Assembly (NCBI GenBank): GCA_003550445.1
Contig: PUKG01000043.1
Coordinates: forward strand, 1-12,983
Length of the DNA stretch: 12,983 nt
Direction of reading: 5' to 3'
Source of the DNA: Halobacteroidaceae bacterium
GTDB taxonomy: Bacteria > Bacillota > Halanaerobiia > B1SED10-174
Shown here: positions 1 to 7,141 of the stretch, one piece after another
Position numbering within the stretch: the first letter of the stretch is position 1
Layout: each line of letters opens with the position of its first letter
The notes under the pieces: model-generated
The model's input: the letters and a program-made list of their open reading frames with translations, nothing else
Database searches by the model: none
What the model was told of the DNA's origin: nothing
Program-made: the position numbers and the translations under genes

Positions 1-100
1 ACTTAAAGAAATCCAGGTATCCACTCCTCCCCTCCATGATATTTTCATTAACGCAGTTCAGGAAAGGGGGGAGAAAGTTGAAGAAGATCAACTTGCATAA
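1..100 (+). CDS. ABC transporter ATP-binding protein, C-terminal end only (NatA-like, partial)
   Basis: Frame 2 is open from the window edge to a TAA at 98-100 and gives about 32 residues, including LHDIFINAVQE and ending EDQLA. The P-x-LHDIF-[IV] pattern is the usual tail of NatA-type ATPases that energise ABC-2 exporters. It directly precedes and overlaps (23 bp) a NatB-like permease, as expected for such a pair. All nucleotide-binding motifs lie upstream of the window, so the assignment rests on this tail and on the neighbour. A competing ATG at 36 in another frame lies inside this tail and has no ribosome binding site. Confidence 0.7.
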   Translation, partial: LKEIQVSTPPLHDIFINAVQERGEKVEEDQLA

Positions 101-1289
101 CTCAAAAAAAGTTGCTTTCTGGGAGTTCACAAAAGGAATTAGAACTCCAATGTTTTTAGTTCTAACTTTTGTTATCCCTTTATTAATTGTCGGAGTGGGG
201 AGTTTGGAATTCATTACCCAGGAATTTATGAGGACCCAGGAAACTGAACTTGTAGTTTTGGATGAAACCGGGGAAATTGCACATAGATTACAGGAAAAAA
301 CTGCAGGAACAAACATTGATTTAATTATTTTTTCCGGATCCAAAGAAGAATTAAAAGCCCAAACCCTGGCCGGGACCTACGATAGTTTTATCGTTATTTC
401 CGAAGATTCAATTAATGATGGGAATTTCCAGGTTTTTTCCACCGACCCAAGAGATATTTCTCCGGCTCAAATCCGCTCTCACCTAGAAAAAACCATAACA
501 GGTTTCCGCCTGGAAACCTTAGGTTTATCTCCTGAAGAAATAACTAAAGCAACCAAACCCATTGTTCTTGACGTGCAGGCCATAGAAGATGAAACGCCTT
601 TTGCTCTTGGAAGGTTTTTAGTCCCAATTGCCCTCGGCATGATTCTTCTATTATCGGTAATTTTTTCCGGGCAAATGCTAATGTATGGGGTAATTAAAGA
701 AAAAAGAAATAGGGTAGTTGAAATTCTTCTTTCCTCAATTTCCTCTCTGGAGCTATTAATAGGCAAAATAATGGGTTATGGCCTTTTAAGTCTTCTCCAG
801 GTAGGGATCTGGTGCTTAGCAGCCTTATTCACGGCCTCCAGATTTTTTGATTTTAGGGAATTGGGATTGACCCTGGAGATTCTCCTGCCTCCGCTATTAA
901 TTTTCCTCCTTGGCTATATTATGCTGGCTTCCCTTTTTGCCGCTCTGGGATCAACTATGAAAGAAGCAGAAGAAGGATCACAGGCCCAGGGTTTAATTAT
1001 TCTGGTTCCAATGATACCTCTTTTCCTTTCCGGGCTTTTAATGACCGCCCCCAATACTTTATGGGTAAGAATATTTACTCACATCCCACCTTTTATCCCC
1101 GCAATGGCCCTTTTGAGGATGGGGGCAACTACCCTACCCTGGTGGGAAATTGGGACAATTACACTTTCTTTAGTCATCTCAATTTTCCTTTTTACCTACA
1201 TTGGAAGTAGAATATTTTCACGGGGAATACTGCAGTATGATGCAATAGGTTTCAGGGACCTGTTTAAAATTATCAGGAAAAAATACTAA
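78..1289 (+). CDS. ABC-2 family transporter permease (NatB-like)
   Basis: Membrane subunit of an ABC exporter; NatB relatives pump out sodium or small toxic compounds, but the substrate here cannot be read. The TTG at 78 is chosen as start because GGGGGGAG lies just upstream; this gives 403 residues and a 23 bp overlap with the ATPase gene. Topology is the family's: one N-terminal membrane helix (about residues 26-45), a soluble extracytoplasmic domain of about 135 residues, then five or so helices in the C-terminal half. The cytoplasmic segment after the second helix (VIKEKRNRVVEILLSS...LLIGKIMG) is the conserved NatB/ABC-2 signature. The preceding gene supplies the ATPase, and the S9 peptidase follows after 18 bp, probably in the same transcript. 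An ATG at 36 would add 14 residues but has no ribosome binding site. Confidence 0.85.
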   Translation: MKKINLHNSKKVAFWEFTKGIRTPMFLVLTFVIPLLIVGVGSLEFITQEFMRTQETELVVLDETGEIAHRLQEKTAGTNIDLIIFSGSKEELKAQTLAGTYDSFIVISEDSINDGNFQVFSTDPRDISPAQIRSHLEKTITGFRLETLGLSPEEITKATKPIVLDVQAIEDETPFALGRFLVPIALGMILLLSVIFSGQMLMYGVIKEKRNRVVEILLSSISSLELLIGKIMGYGLLSLLQVGIWCLAALFTASRFFDFRELGLTLEILLPPLLIFLLGYIMLASLFAALGSTMKEAEEGSQAQGLIILVPMIPLFLSGLLMTAPNTLWVRIFTHIPPFIPAMALLRMGATTLPWWEIGTITLSLVISIFLFTYIGSRIFSRGILQYDAIGFRDLFKIIRKKY

Positions 1290-1307
1290 AACGTCAGGAG
1301 GGAAATT

Positions 1308-3083
1308 ATGGCTAAAATTAAGATTGAAGAACTTGCTTCTCTGCCTTCTTTTTATTTACCCCGATTATCTCCAGACAGGAAAAAAATTGTCTATTTTGGA
1401 GACCAATCCGGGCGAATGGAAATCTATATTAAAGATTTGGCTTCAAAAGAAACAATTCAGCTTACAGATGGTCAGGCTCCTCGTTCAATCCGAGCCGGAT
1501 TTATCTGGCATCCTGATAGCAAGCACCTGGTATTTCCAAAAGATCAGGATGGGGATGAAAACCACAACCTTTTTCTTTTGGACACTGAAACCAAAGAAAT
1601 AACTCCCTTAACAGAATACCCGGCCCAGCACTATCCAATTGATATTGACCGTGAAGGGCGCTTTTTAAGCTTAACTTCAAATCGGGAAGGCCAATTAAAC
1701 CTTTATATTCTTGACCTGAAGTCAGGGGAGTTGGAGAAAATGACTTCCTTTCCCCGGCCCGTTTCCGGGGGTTATTGGGCTTTGGATGGGAAATCACTAT
1801 TTTTCAGTACTAATGAAACTGAAGATACCCGAAACAATGATCTGTACATGGTAAACAAGGATGATAAAAAAATCCAAAAATTTTATTCTTCTGGAAAAGG
1901 TAATAATGATCAATGCCGGAAGGTTTCTCCCTGTGGAAAACTCCTTGGTCTGGATACTGAAAAGGAAGGTCTAACTCAGGCAGCAGTTCTCCACCTGGAA
2001 ACCGGAACGATTTTCTACCCCAAAACGGGAGAAGCTGAAAGTCATTTTATGGATTTTAGCCCGGAGGGTGATAAATACCTGGTTCGGGTCAATAAAAATG
2101 CAACCCTGAAATTAAGGGAATATAACCTAAGAACGGGAAAAGCAAGCAATCCTGAAATCCCTGAAGGCTTTACCTCCTGGGGAGAATATAAATCCGAAGA
2201 GGAAATCCTAACCCTTTTCGAGGACACAATTAACCGGCCACAGTTGATTTCCCTTCCCGGGAAAGAAATTATTATCCCAGCAGCCTACAATGGATATAAT
2301 CCTGAGGATTTTGCTCCTGGAAAGTTGGTTTCTTTCCCTTCAAGTGATGGTCTGGAAATCGAAGCCATACTCTATTTACCAAAGGGAGAAGGACCACACC
2401 CCGGAATTGTAATGGTCCACGGGGGACCAACCTCTCAGGACTTCCTTTCTTTCAACCCCTTCTGTCAATTCCTTACAAGTCTCGGATTTGCAGTTTTGCG
2501 CCCAAATTACCGCGGCTCAACCGGTTATGGGAAAGAATTCCGAGAAAAAAACCTGGGAGATATTGGGGGCAAAGATGCTGAAGACGTTGCTCAGGGAGCT
2601 AAATATTTATCAGGTTTGCCGGAGATTGACAGTAATAAGCTGATTTGCATCGGGGGAAGTTATGGAGGTTATATGACATACTGGCAGCTGGTAACCCGCC
2701 CCGATCTCTGGACTGCAGGGATAGCATGGATCGGAATAACCGACTGGGAAAAATTGTTCCAATCCTCGGCAGAGCACTTTAAATTCTATTTAGAACATTT
2801 ATTTAGAGGCCTCCCCGAAAAAACTAATTTGTACAGGGAAAGGTCCCCTATACACTACGCCCCAAAATTAAAAGCCCCTTTACAAATTATCCATGGGGTT
2901 AATGACCCCAGGGTACCCCTGGAACAAGCCCAAATTTTTAGAGATAAGTTGCTTGAACTTGGGTTTAAGGAAGGGAAGGACTTTTTCTACGAAGAACTGA
3001 GCGAAGAAGGGCATGGAACCCAGGATATTCAGCAAAAAATCCGGATTTTCAAGCTGATGGAAAAATTTCTTAATAAAGTTTAA
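1308..3083 (+). CDS. S9 family prolyl oligopeptidase / acylaminoacyl-peptidase-like serine hydrolase
   Basis: Predicted cytoplasmic serine peptidase of 591 residues that would cleave short peptides or acylated N-terminal residues. The N-terminal half (to about residue 330) holds repeated propeller-like blades with S-P-D/E-G-K cores (for example RLSPDRKKIVYF, VSPCGKLLGL, FSPEGDKYLV). The C-terminal half is an alpha/beta hydrolase domain. Visible catalytic elements are the HGGP oxyanion motif at 371-374, the nucleophile Ser451 in GGSYGGY, Asp533 in GVNDPRV and His569 in EEGHGT, so the triad is complete. There is no signal peptide or membrane segment. The start has an excellent AGGAGG site 7 bases upstream. 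It follows the permease by 18 bp and ends at a strong terminator. A role in recycling peptides is a family-level inference; nothing ties it functionally to the exporter. Confidence 0.93.
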   Translation: MAKIKIEELASLPSFYLPRLSPDRKKIVYFGDQSGRMEIYIKDLASKETIQLTDGQAPRSIRAGFIWHPDSKHLVFPKDQDGDENHNLFLLDTETKEITPLTEYPAQHYPIDIDREGRFLSLTSNREGQLNLYILDLKSGELEKMTSFPRPVSGGYWALDGKSLFFSTNETEDTRNNDLYMVNKDDKKIQKFYSSGKGNNDQCRKVSPCGKLLGLDTEKEGLTQAAVLHLETGTIFYPKTGEAESHFMDFSPEGDKYLVRVNKNATLKLREYNLRTGKASNPEIPEGFTSWGEYKSEEEILTLFEDTINRPQLISLPGKEIIIPAAYNGYNPEDFAPGKLVSFPSSDGLEIEAILYLPKGEGPHPGIVMVHGGPTSQDFLSFNPFCQFLTSLGFAVLRPNYRGSTGYGKEFREKNLGDIGGKDAEDVAQGAKYLSGLPEIDSNKLICIGGSYGGYMTYWQLVTRPDLWTAGIAWIGITDWEKLFQSSAEHFKFYLEHLFRGLPEKTNLYRERSPIHYAPKLKAPLQIIHGVNDPRVPLEQAQIFRDKLLELGFKEGKDFFYEELSEEGHGTQDIQQKIRIFKLMEKFLNKV

Positions 3084-3085
3084 TA

Positions 3086-3129
3086 AAAAAGTCGGGAGAA
3101 AACCAAGTGGTTTATTCTCCCGACTTTTT
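3086..3129. terminator. Bidirectional intrinsic terminator between the S9 peptidase and a convergent methyltransferase
   Basis: The arms GTCGGGAGAA (3091-3100) and TTCTCCCGAC (3115-3124) are perfectly complementary, and flanking A5/T5 runs extend the stem. The intervening 14 bases can fold as AACC-AAGT-GGTT. A T run follows in the plus direction and, by symmetry, in the minus direction. The minus-strand gene's stop codon (3112-3114) lies inside the hairpin. Confidence 0.9.
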
Positions 3130-3714
3130 CTTTCCTTTCCAGAAAACCTGATGACTCCTTCGGAAGGACAGCACGCTTTTAAAGCCTGCTTCCTTCCCCC
3201 ATTTTTTTATTTTTTCTTCGTCAACTCTTTTTACCGGTCCCAGGAACAATTTTTCCATTCCCAGGACGGTTTTTACGATAAATTTATTTTGATCTGGATC
3301 TTGAACCACCATTATTCCGCCAGGCTTCAGAACTCTGAAGGCCTCTTTAAATAACTGGGGAGGATCCTCAGTATGGTGAAGAGTTTCAATTACCGTTATT
3401 CGATCAAAAGAGTTTTCTTCAAAGGGCAATTCCTCGCCTTTACCCTGGACTGCCCTAATATTTTCTTTTTTAGGAACCCTCTTTAGCATTTGGGGACTGG
3501 GATCTAAAACAGTAAAGTCTAAAGAAGGACCAGGGTTTTTTTCAATGATCTTTTCGGCCAGAAGCCCCGTCCCTCCGCCAATATCCAGGACGCGACAATT
3601 TTTATTTTCTCCTCTTAGAACAAGCAACCGGATTACCCTTTCGGGATAATGAATACCCAGGGCTTTGGCCAGAAAATTATATGCAGGCGCAATATATTTA
3701 AAACTTATCGCCAA
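3112..3714 (-). CDS. Class I SAM-dependent methyltransferase (UbiE-like)
   Basis: Transfers a methyl group from S-adenosylmethionine to an unknown acceptor. About 200 residues. Motif I is VLDIGGGTG (about residues 42-50), with the acidic residue of motif II in FTVLDPSPQML, then ELPFEENSFDRI and the FRVLKPGG segment typical of Methyltransf_11 proteins. The N-terminus (KYIAPAYNFLAKALG) resembles UbiE-type quinone methyltransferases, but the length and general motifs do not fix the substrate. AGAAGGGA at 3719-3726 supports the TTG at 3712-3714 (4-base spacing) better than the adjacent GTG at 3715-3717 (1-base spacing). It is last in a minus-strand run after cutA, and its final codons and stop are embedded in the terminator hairpin. 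Confidence 0.85.
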   Translation of the reverse strand: MAISFKYIAPAYNFLAKALGIHYPERVIRLLVLRGENKNCRVLDIGGGTGLLAEKIIEKNPGPSLDFTVLDPSPQMLKRVPKKENIRAVQGKGEELPFEENSFDRITVIETLHHTEDPPQLFKEAFRVLKPGGIMVVQDPDQNKFIVKTVLGMEKLFLGPVKRVDEEKIKKWGKEAGFKSVLSFRRSHQVFWKGKKKSGE

Positions 3715-3776
3715 CACTTCCCTTCTGCCGACATTTATTGGACCTTTCTTTTATTCATTCCATTTCTGCTCCCCTG

Positions 3777-4094
3777 TTATTTTTTTGTTTCGGTTTCAAT
3801 CCAGCGAAGAAAATCCGGATTCCCTTTTTCAATTGGCCAGGAAAGAACACAGGGAACTTCATAAGAATGAACATTTTTTACTTCCTCAACAAGTTCTCCA
3901 ATTAAAGATGTTCTGGTTTTTCCAACCACAATACATTCACTTTCTCCCTGAACCTCCCCTTCCCATCGGAAAAAGGACTTAATCTGCGGAATAATATTTG
4001 CACAGGCGACAAGGTTTTTCTCCACAAGCCTTCTGGCAACCCTTTCGGCTTCATTTTCATTGCCCGTTGTAATATAGAAAAATGATCGCCCCAT
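3777..4094 (-). CDS. cutA: CutA1-type divalent cation tolerance protein
   Basis: Small cytosolic protein of the CutA1 family (105 residues, normal length), which forms very stable trimers related in fold to PII signalling proteins. It was linked genetically to copper/divalent metal tolerance in E. coli, although its molecular role remains unclear. Family hallmarks are FFYITTGNENEAERVARRLVE, NLVACANII, the FFRWEGEVQ segment, and the C-terminal SYEVPCVLSWPIEKGN / FLRWIE block. The start is set by a perfect AAGGAGGAG five bases before the ATG. It lies 27 bp after the HELLH protein gene and about 60 bp before the methyltransferase, and is probably cotranscribed with both. Confidence 0.93.
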   Translation of the reverse strand: MGRSFFYITTGNENEAERVARRLVEKNLVACANIIPQIKSFFRWEGEVQGESECIVVGKTRTSLIGELVEEVKNVHSYEVPCVLSWPIEKGNPDFLRWIETETKK

Positions 4095-4121
4095 AAAAAC
4101 TCCTCCTTTTTAATTATTTCA

Positions 4122-4577
4122 CTAACTTTTTCCTTTTCCAAGTTCCTTTTCAACCAGTTGTTGAACCCTGCCAAAAGATAGCTCTTTGTTTTCTCCCCCC
4201 AGGTGCAAAAAACTCTTGGTAAGGTCTTCTACAGTGGATTCCAATAAAACCATAAATTGCCTGAGGGCAAACTGGTACCCGGGATCTCCTTGATTTTTTC
4301 CCAAAGAAGAATTTAAAAAGTTTTCCAGCATTTGATCCATATCCCAGAGTTTAATATGTAGTAGTTCATGGATTATAGTTTCTTCAAAATTTTCACTGGT
4401 GGGATTAAAAGCGTTAATCATCAAAACAGCTTTTTTATCATCACGGTCAACCTTAACATCCCCTGTTTTCCGCCATTTTTTATCAACACATATTAACTTT
4501 ATGTCCCAATCTCTTAAACGCAAAATATCCTGCCATTTATCCAGGTATTTTTGCAACTCCTCTTTCGGTAAACTCAT
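4122..4577 (-). CDS. Small zincin-like putative metallopeptidase (HELLH motif), family not recognised
   Basis: A 151-residue soluble protein with no signal peptide. The visible functional signature is H70-E71-L72-L73-H74 in ETIIHELLHIKLWD, the HExxH zinc-binding/catalytic motif of zincin proteases. It is preceded by a DWDIKLICVDK / GDVKVDRDDKKAVLMINAF stretch that looks like a beta sheet leading into the active-site helix. This arrangement (short N-terminal sheet, HExxH helix, helical tail) resembles the small phage-type and SprT/ImmA-like zincins, but no named family is claimed. The third zinc ligand is not obvious; Glu85 and Glu113 are candidates. GAGGTG sits 7 bases before the ATG. It lies between the small glycine-zipper gene (11 bp upstream) and cutA (27 bp downstream). 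Confidence 0.7.
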   Translation of the reverse strand: MSLPKEELQKYLDKWQDILRLRDWDIKLICVDKKWRKTGDVKVDRDDKKAVLMINAFNPTSENFEETIIHELLHIKLWDMDQMLENFLNSSLGKNQGDPGYQFALRQFMVLLESTVEDLTKSFLHLGGENKELSFGRVQQLVEKELGKGKS

Positions 4578-4588
4578 TCCATTTCACC

Positions 4589-4744
4589 TCATTGATTTTT
4601 ACTGGAGAAATAGTCAAAAAAAGCTCCAATGGAAACCCCAACCAGTAAACCCAGTGCCAGGTTATCCAGCATCAGTCCGGCCATCAATCCCAGGGCCATT
4701 CCCGCGCTTATTCCTTTTCCGTAAACATTTTTCCTTTCTGCCAA
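4589..4744 (-). CDS. 51-residue glycine-zipper membrane peptide (hypothetical)
   Basis: Short gene read directly from the minus strand. A TTG start (4742-4744) is preceded by AGGAGGAGGG (4751-4760) with a 6-base spacer, the best ribosome binding site in the neighbourhood, and the frame stays open to TGA at 4589-4591. The product starts MAERKNVYGKG and continues as a hydrophobic stretch with small residues at regular spacing: GISAGMALGLMAGLML, then DN, then LALGLLVGVSIGAFF, ending DYFSSKNQ. This suggests two short helices with glycine-zipper packing around a D-N turn, a pattern seen in small glycine-zipper proteins of Bacillota. Its stop is followed immediately by the ribosome binding site of the HELLH protein, so the two are likely translated together. 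Function is unknown. Confidence 0.72.
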   Translation of the reverse strand: MAERKNVYGKGISAGMALGLMAGLMLDNLALGLLVGVSIGAFFDYFSSKNQ

Positions 4745-4781
4745 CCAAGTCCCTCCTCCTGCTCACCCATTTTGGGCCAAC

Positions 4782-5507
4782 TTACTTTTCTGATGTTGCC
4801 CTAACTACCGTTGCAGGACTTTCTTCGTTGTGGGGATTCATTTTAAAGTCACCAAAAAACTCTATTTGGGAAAACCCGGCCTGTTTTAGGAGATAATCCA
4901 GTTCCTCTTTTTTTAATGCCAGAAGTTTAACCTTCTGCTCATACATCTTATTTTCATCTTTTACCAGAAGCCTTGTTTTAAAAAGGACATGGCTCTTTGA
5001 AGGCGAAAACTCATAAAACCTCTGGAATTTTATTTTCTCATTTTCAATTTCCGGTAGTTGTTTTATTTTCTTTTTTAAAACCCTGTCATAGTTAACTATT
5101 TGGATAAAAATCAAACCCTTAGGGGCAAGATTTTTTTTTGCTTTGCCCAAAAAACATCCCACTTTTTCCCTCGAAGGCAAATGAACAAGGGTATTCCCCA
5201 GGCAAACAATCCCGCAGAACTCATCCCGCTTAAAGGCTTCATCTATTTTGAGCATGTCCATTTGATAGTACTTTAAGCCCGGGAAAAGATTTTCTTCTTC
5301 AGCCCTTTTAACCATGTTTTTTTCCAGATCAATTCCAACTACCCTGTAACCTTTTTCCGCTAAAGCCCTGGTTAAATTACCGGTAGCAGATCCTACTTCC
5401 AAAATAGCAGATCCAGGGGGAAGGCTATTAGAAATAAAATTAAGGTGCAGGGAATTCAAAGGAAAAATGTAATTATAGTAACGGCTAATTGCAGAATAAA
5501 AATCCAT
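4782..5507 (-). CDS. Class I SAM-dependent methyltransferase
   Basis: Predicted cytosolic methyltransferase of 241 residues with unknown acceptor. The N-terminus MDFYSAISRYYNYIFPLN is the lead-in common to this methyltransferase group. Motif I is ILEVGSATG (residues 35-43), followed by VVGIDLEKNM with the ribose-binding Asp60, and MDMLKIDE after strand 3. The post-motif region IVCLGNTLVHL and the PKGLIFIQIVNYDR strand complete the Rossmann core. The C-terminal third carries a second beta-rich segment (FYEFSPSKSHVLFKTRLLV). The ATG at 5505-5507 is preferred because GGGGG and AAGGAG precede it. The frame remains open upstream to a TTG at 5607-5609, which would add 34 basic residues without a ribosome binding site. 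First gene of the minus-strand run down to 3112; 37 bp separate it from the glycine-zipper gene. Confidence 0.82.
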   Translation of the reverse strand: MDFYSAISRYYNYIFPLNSLHLNFISNSLPPGSAILEVGSATGNLTRALAEKGYRVVGIDLEKNMVKRAEEENLFPGLKYYQMDMLKIDEAFKRDEFCGIVCLGNTLVHLPSREKVGCFLGKAKKNLAPKGLIFIQIVNYDRVLKKKIKQLPEIENEKIKFQRFYEFSPSKSHVLFKTRLLVKDENKMYEQKVKLLALKKEELDYLLKQAGFSQIEFFGDFKMNPHNEESPATVVRATSEK

Positions 5508-5755
5508 AACTCGCCCCCACTCCTTTAAGAAAGGCTTTAAAACCCTTTTTTCTATTCTCCAAAAATTTCGCCAAACTTCTTCTCTTTCCCTTTTAAACAA
5601 TACCAGCAATTTTCATATAAACCCAGAAAATTCTTGTTCCCGGGATTTTTTTATATACTTTTCTTACCCCTTGGTTTATAATATTGATGAGAATATAAAA
5701 GTAAAAACCAAATTTCCGGTGCAGAGACTTTTCCATGTGAAGCGGAGGTTATTAA
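5508..5755. other. Divergent intergenic region (248 bp)
   Basis: Separates the minus-strand methyltransferase run from the plus-strand surface-protein pair. The plus-strand promoter at 5671-5699 is the only convincing signal. I could not pick out a convincing minus-strand promoter. The roughly 50-base leader before 5756 shows no structure that I can match to a known riboswitch. Confidence 0.6.
5671..5699 (+). promoter_or_regulatory. Putative sigma-A promoter for the surface-protein gene at 5756
   Basis: TTGGTT (5671-5676) and TATAAA (5694-5699) are separated by exactly 17 bases, giving 4/6 and 5/6 matches to the sigma-A consensus. A start about 7 bases downstream would leave a leader of about 50 bases, with GGAGG at 5744-5748. 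A TATAAT at 5677-5682 has no matching -35 element. Confidence 0.45.
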
Positions 5756-7081
5756 ATGTTGAAAATAAAAATTTTTGCAATTCCTTTTTTAATTATACTG
5801 ATCCTTTCCTTACCCGTTCATGCTGAAACTCCTGATTATTCAGATACAAGAGAAAAAATTGCCGTCCTTAACTTTACCGTTCTTGATGAACAGGGGAACT
5901 TAATTGACCCTTTGCATCTCCAACACACAGAACTCTTAAGTTTATCCCGAACCATGGCCATGGGCATTTCCACCCGCCTTGTCCAGTACAGAAATTTTGA
6001 CGTTTACGACCCAATGCTGTTAAGGGAAAAATTAAATATCGCCCCCTTCCCTCCCAACATGACTCCCTATGAACAGGCCCAAATCCTTATGAAAGAACAC
6101 GGTTTTAACCAGGTAATTACCGGTTCTATTACTTCATTACCCAACGTTGTTGTCCTTGGTCTTCAACGCTTTGACCTGTCAGGGGATCAACCCAGATTGC
6201 TTGGGTCGTCCATGGCCACCGCCCCCAGAACCAGCGATGCCCCGGGACAAATTGATTCTCTTCTTTCATCTTTATTTCCCCCAGAGACCCAGGTGATTGA
6301 GCGCTCAATTGAACAGGTCTTTGTAGCTCCCAGCCTTCTCAGAATCAGTCTCGGTTCAACTCATAAAATCAATCCGATTGCCCTTGATAACATGGGCCGG
6401 CCCCTTCAAGAACCAACTTTTCTTTTTATATCCAGTGATGAATCCCGGGTTCATGTTGATGAAAAGGGTGTAATTACCGGCTTAAAACCAGGAACCACAA
6501 CTATAAGTATCAGGGGAATTAGCCGGAGCGGTGGTTCAGGATCCCCTGCTACAATGACAGTTGTTGTTGTCCCCCCTGTTTTTGGGATCAGGGTGGGATC
6601 CCTTCTACCTCAGGCATTTGAGGGAGGAGATTTCCCCGTTAAAATGGGTTTCCGGTTTACCCCTTCTTTTGACCAGGGAGGGCCCAAAGACCCTATTGCA
6701 GAAGCAGCTAAGGCTGCCAGTGCCGATCCAACCAACCCCCTTGCTTACATCGGAAGCTTTTTCAGCTCTCTTTTTTCCAGTGGAATTATGACCTTTGACC
6801 TTGATTTTGATCCCAGCGATGAACTCCTTTTTGCTTTAAGCGGTATTCAGAGGACTTCCAGTGGCTTCCTTGGGACCGGGGTTGGTTATGCAACCCCCTT
6901 GGGCGAAAGTGAAACAAAAGGTTTTGTTTTTCGGTTTACCGCAGGGACTCAAATTTTTTCCTTCTCCCGGGTCACTCTACCTATGGAAACCAATATTGAC
7001 ATGATTTTCCCCACCAGCGGGACCGGGAAACCTTCTTTTCGGTTTGGGGTTAATTTTGGTCTTGACCTTTTTCCACTTTAA
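5756..7081 (+). CDS. Secreted CsgG/FlgO-like protein with bacterial Ig-like domain and beta-rich, barrel-like C-terminus
   Basis: A 441-residue exported protein. Residues 1-23 form a signal peptide (basic MLKIK, hydrophobic core, VHA cleavage site). Residues 34-175 resemble the CsgG/FlgO/TolB-N type fold: KIAVLNFTVLDEQGN, STRLVQYRNFDVYD, then GFNQVITGSITSL followed by VVVLGLQRFDL. Residues 188-272 fit a bacterial Ig-like group 2 domain (LRISLGSTHKINPIALDNMG... ending VDEKGVITGLKPGTTTISIRG). Residues 275-441 are rich in alternating beta strands, and the last one, FRFGVNFGLDLFPL, has the aromatic/hydrophobic alternation of an outer-membrane barrel closing strand. GGAGG sits 7 bases before the ATG. 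It is followed by a hairpin terminator and a shorter paralogue. The domain calls are by eye; an envelope or surface role is inferred. Confidence 0.75.
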   Translation: MLKIKIFAIPFLIILILSLPVHAETPDYSDTREKIAVLNFTVLDEQGNLIDPLHLQHTELLSLSRTMAMGISTRLVQYRNFDVYDPMLLREKLNIAPFPPNMTPYEQAQILMKEHGFNQVITGSITSLPNVVVLGLQRFDLSGDQPRLLGSSMATAPRTSDAPGQIDSLLSSLFPPETQVIERSIEQVFVAPSLLRISLGSTHKINPIALDNMGRPLQEPTFLFISSDESRVHVDEKGVITGLKPGTTTISIRGISRSGGSGSPATMTVVVVPPVFGIRVGSLLPQAFEGGDFPVKMGFRFTPSFDQGGPKDPIAEAAKAASADPTNPLAYIGSFFSSLFSSGIMTFDLDFDPSDELLFALSGIQRTSSGFLGTGVGYATPLGESETKGFVFRFTAGTQIFSFSRVTLPMETNIDMIFPTSGTGKPSFRFGVNFGLDLFPL

Positions 7082-7095
7082 CAATAAGAAAGCCC

Positions 7096-7120
7096 AGCAC
7101 CTGAAAACAGGTGCTTTTTT
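7096..7120 (+). terminator. Intrinsic terminator after the long surface-protein gene
   Basis: A perfect 8-bp stem AGCACCTG (7096-7103) / CAGGTGCT (7108-7115) with an AAAA loop runs into T6, 15 bases after the stop codon. It separates the two tandem paralogues, although read-through to the second is possible. Confidence 0.88.
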
Positions 7121-7141
7121 CTTTTTCGGGGAGGTGATTCA

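Noticed and set aside
36..77. ATG at 36 as start of the ABC permease
   Set aside because: It has no ribosome binding site and sits inside the tail of the upstream ATPase gene. The TTG at 78 follows GGGGGGAG and gives a family-like N-terminus.
479..766. Minus-strand ORF antisense to the ABC permease
   Set aside because: It is a shadow of a well-supported membrane protein gene, with no start signal and no recognisable domain.
5508..5609. 34-residue N-terminal extension of the methyltransferase
   Set aside because: The upstream TTG lacks a ribosome binding site. The ATG at 5507 starts exactly at the conserved N-terminal block and has purine-rich sites upstream.
5700..5755. Possible riboswitch in the leader of the surface-protein gene (CCGGTG-like string)
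   Set aside because: The leader is only about 50 bases and shows no paired architecture matching a known riboswitch; one short string resembling a cobalamin-type element is not enough.
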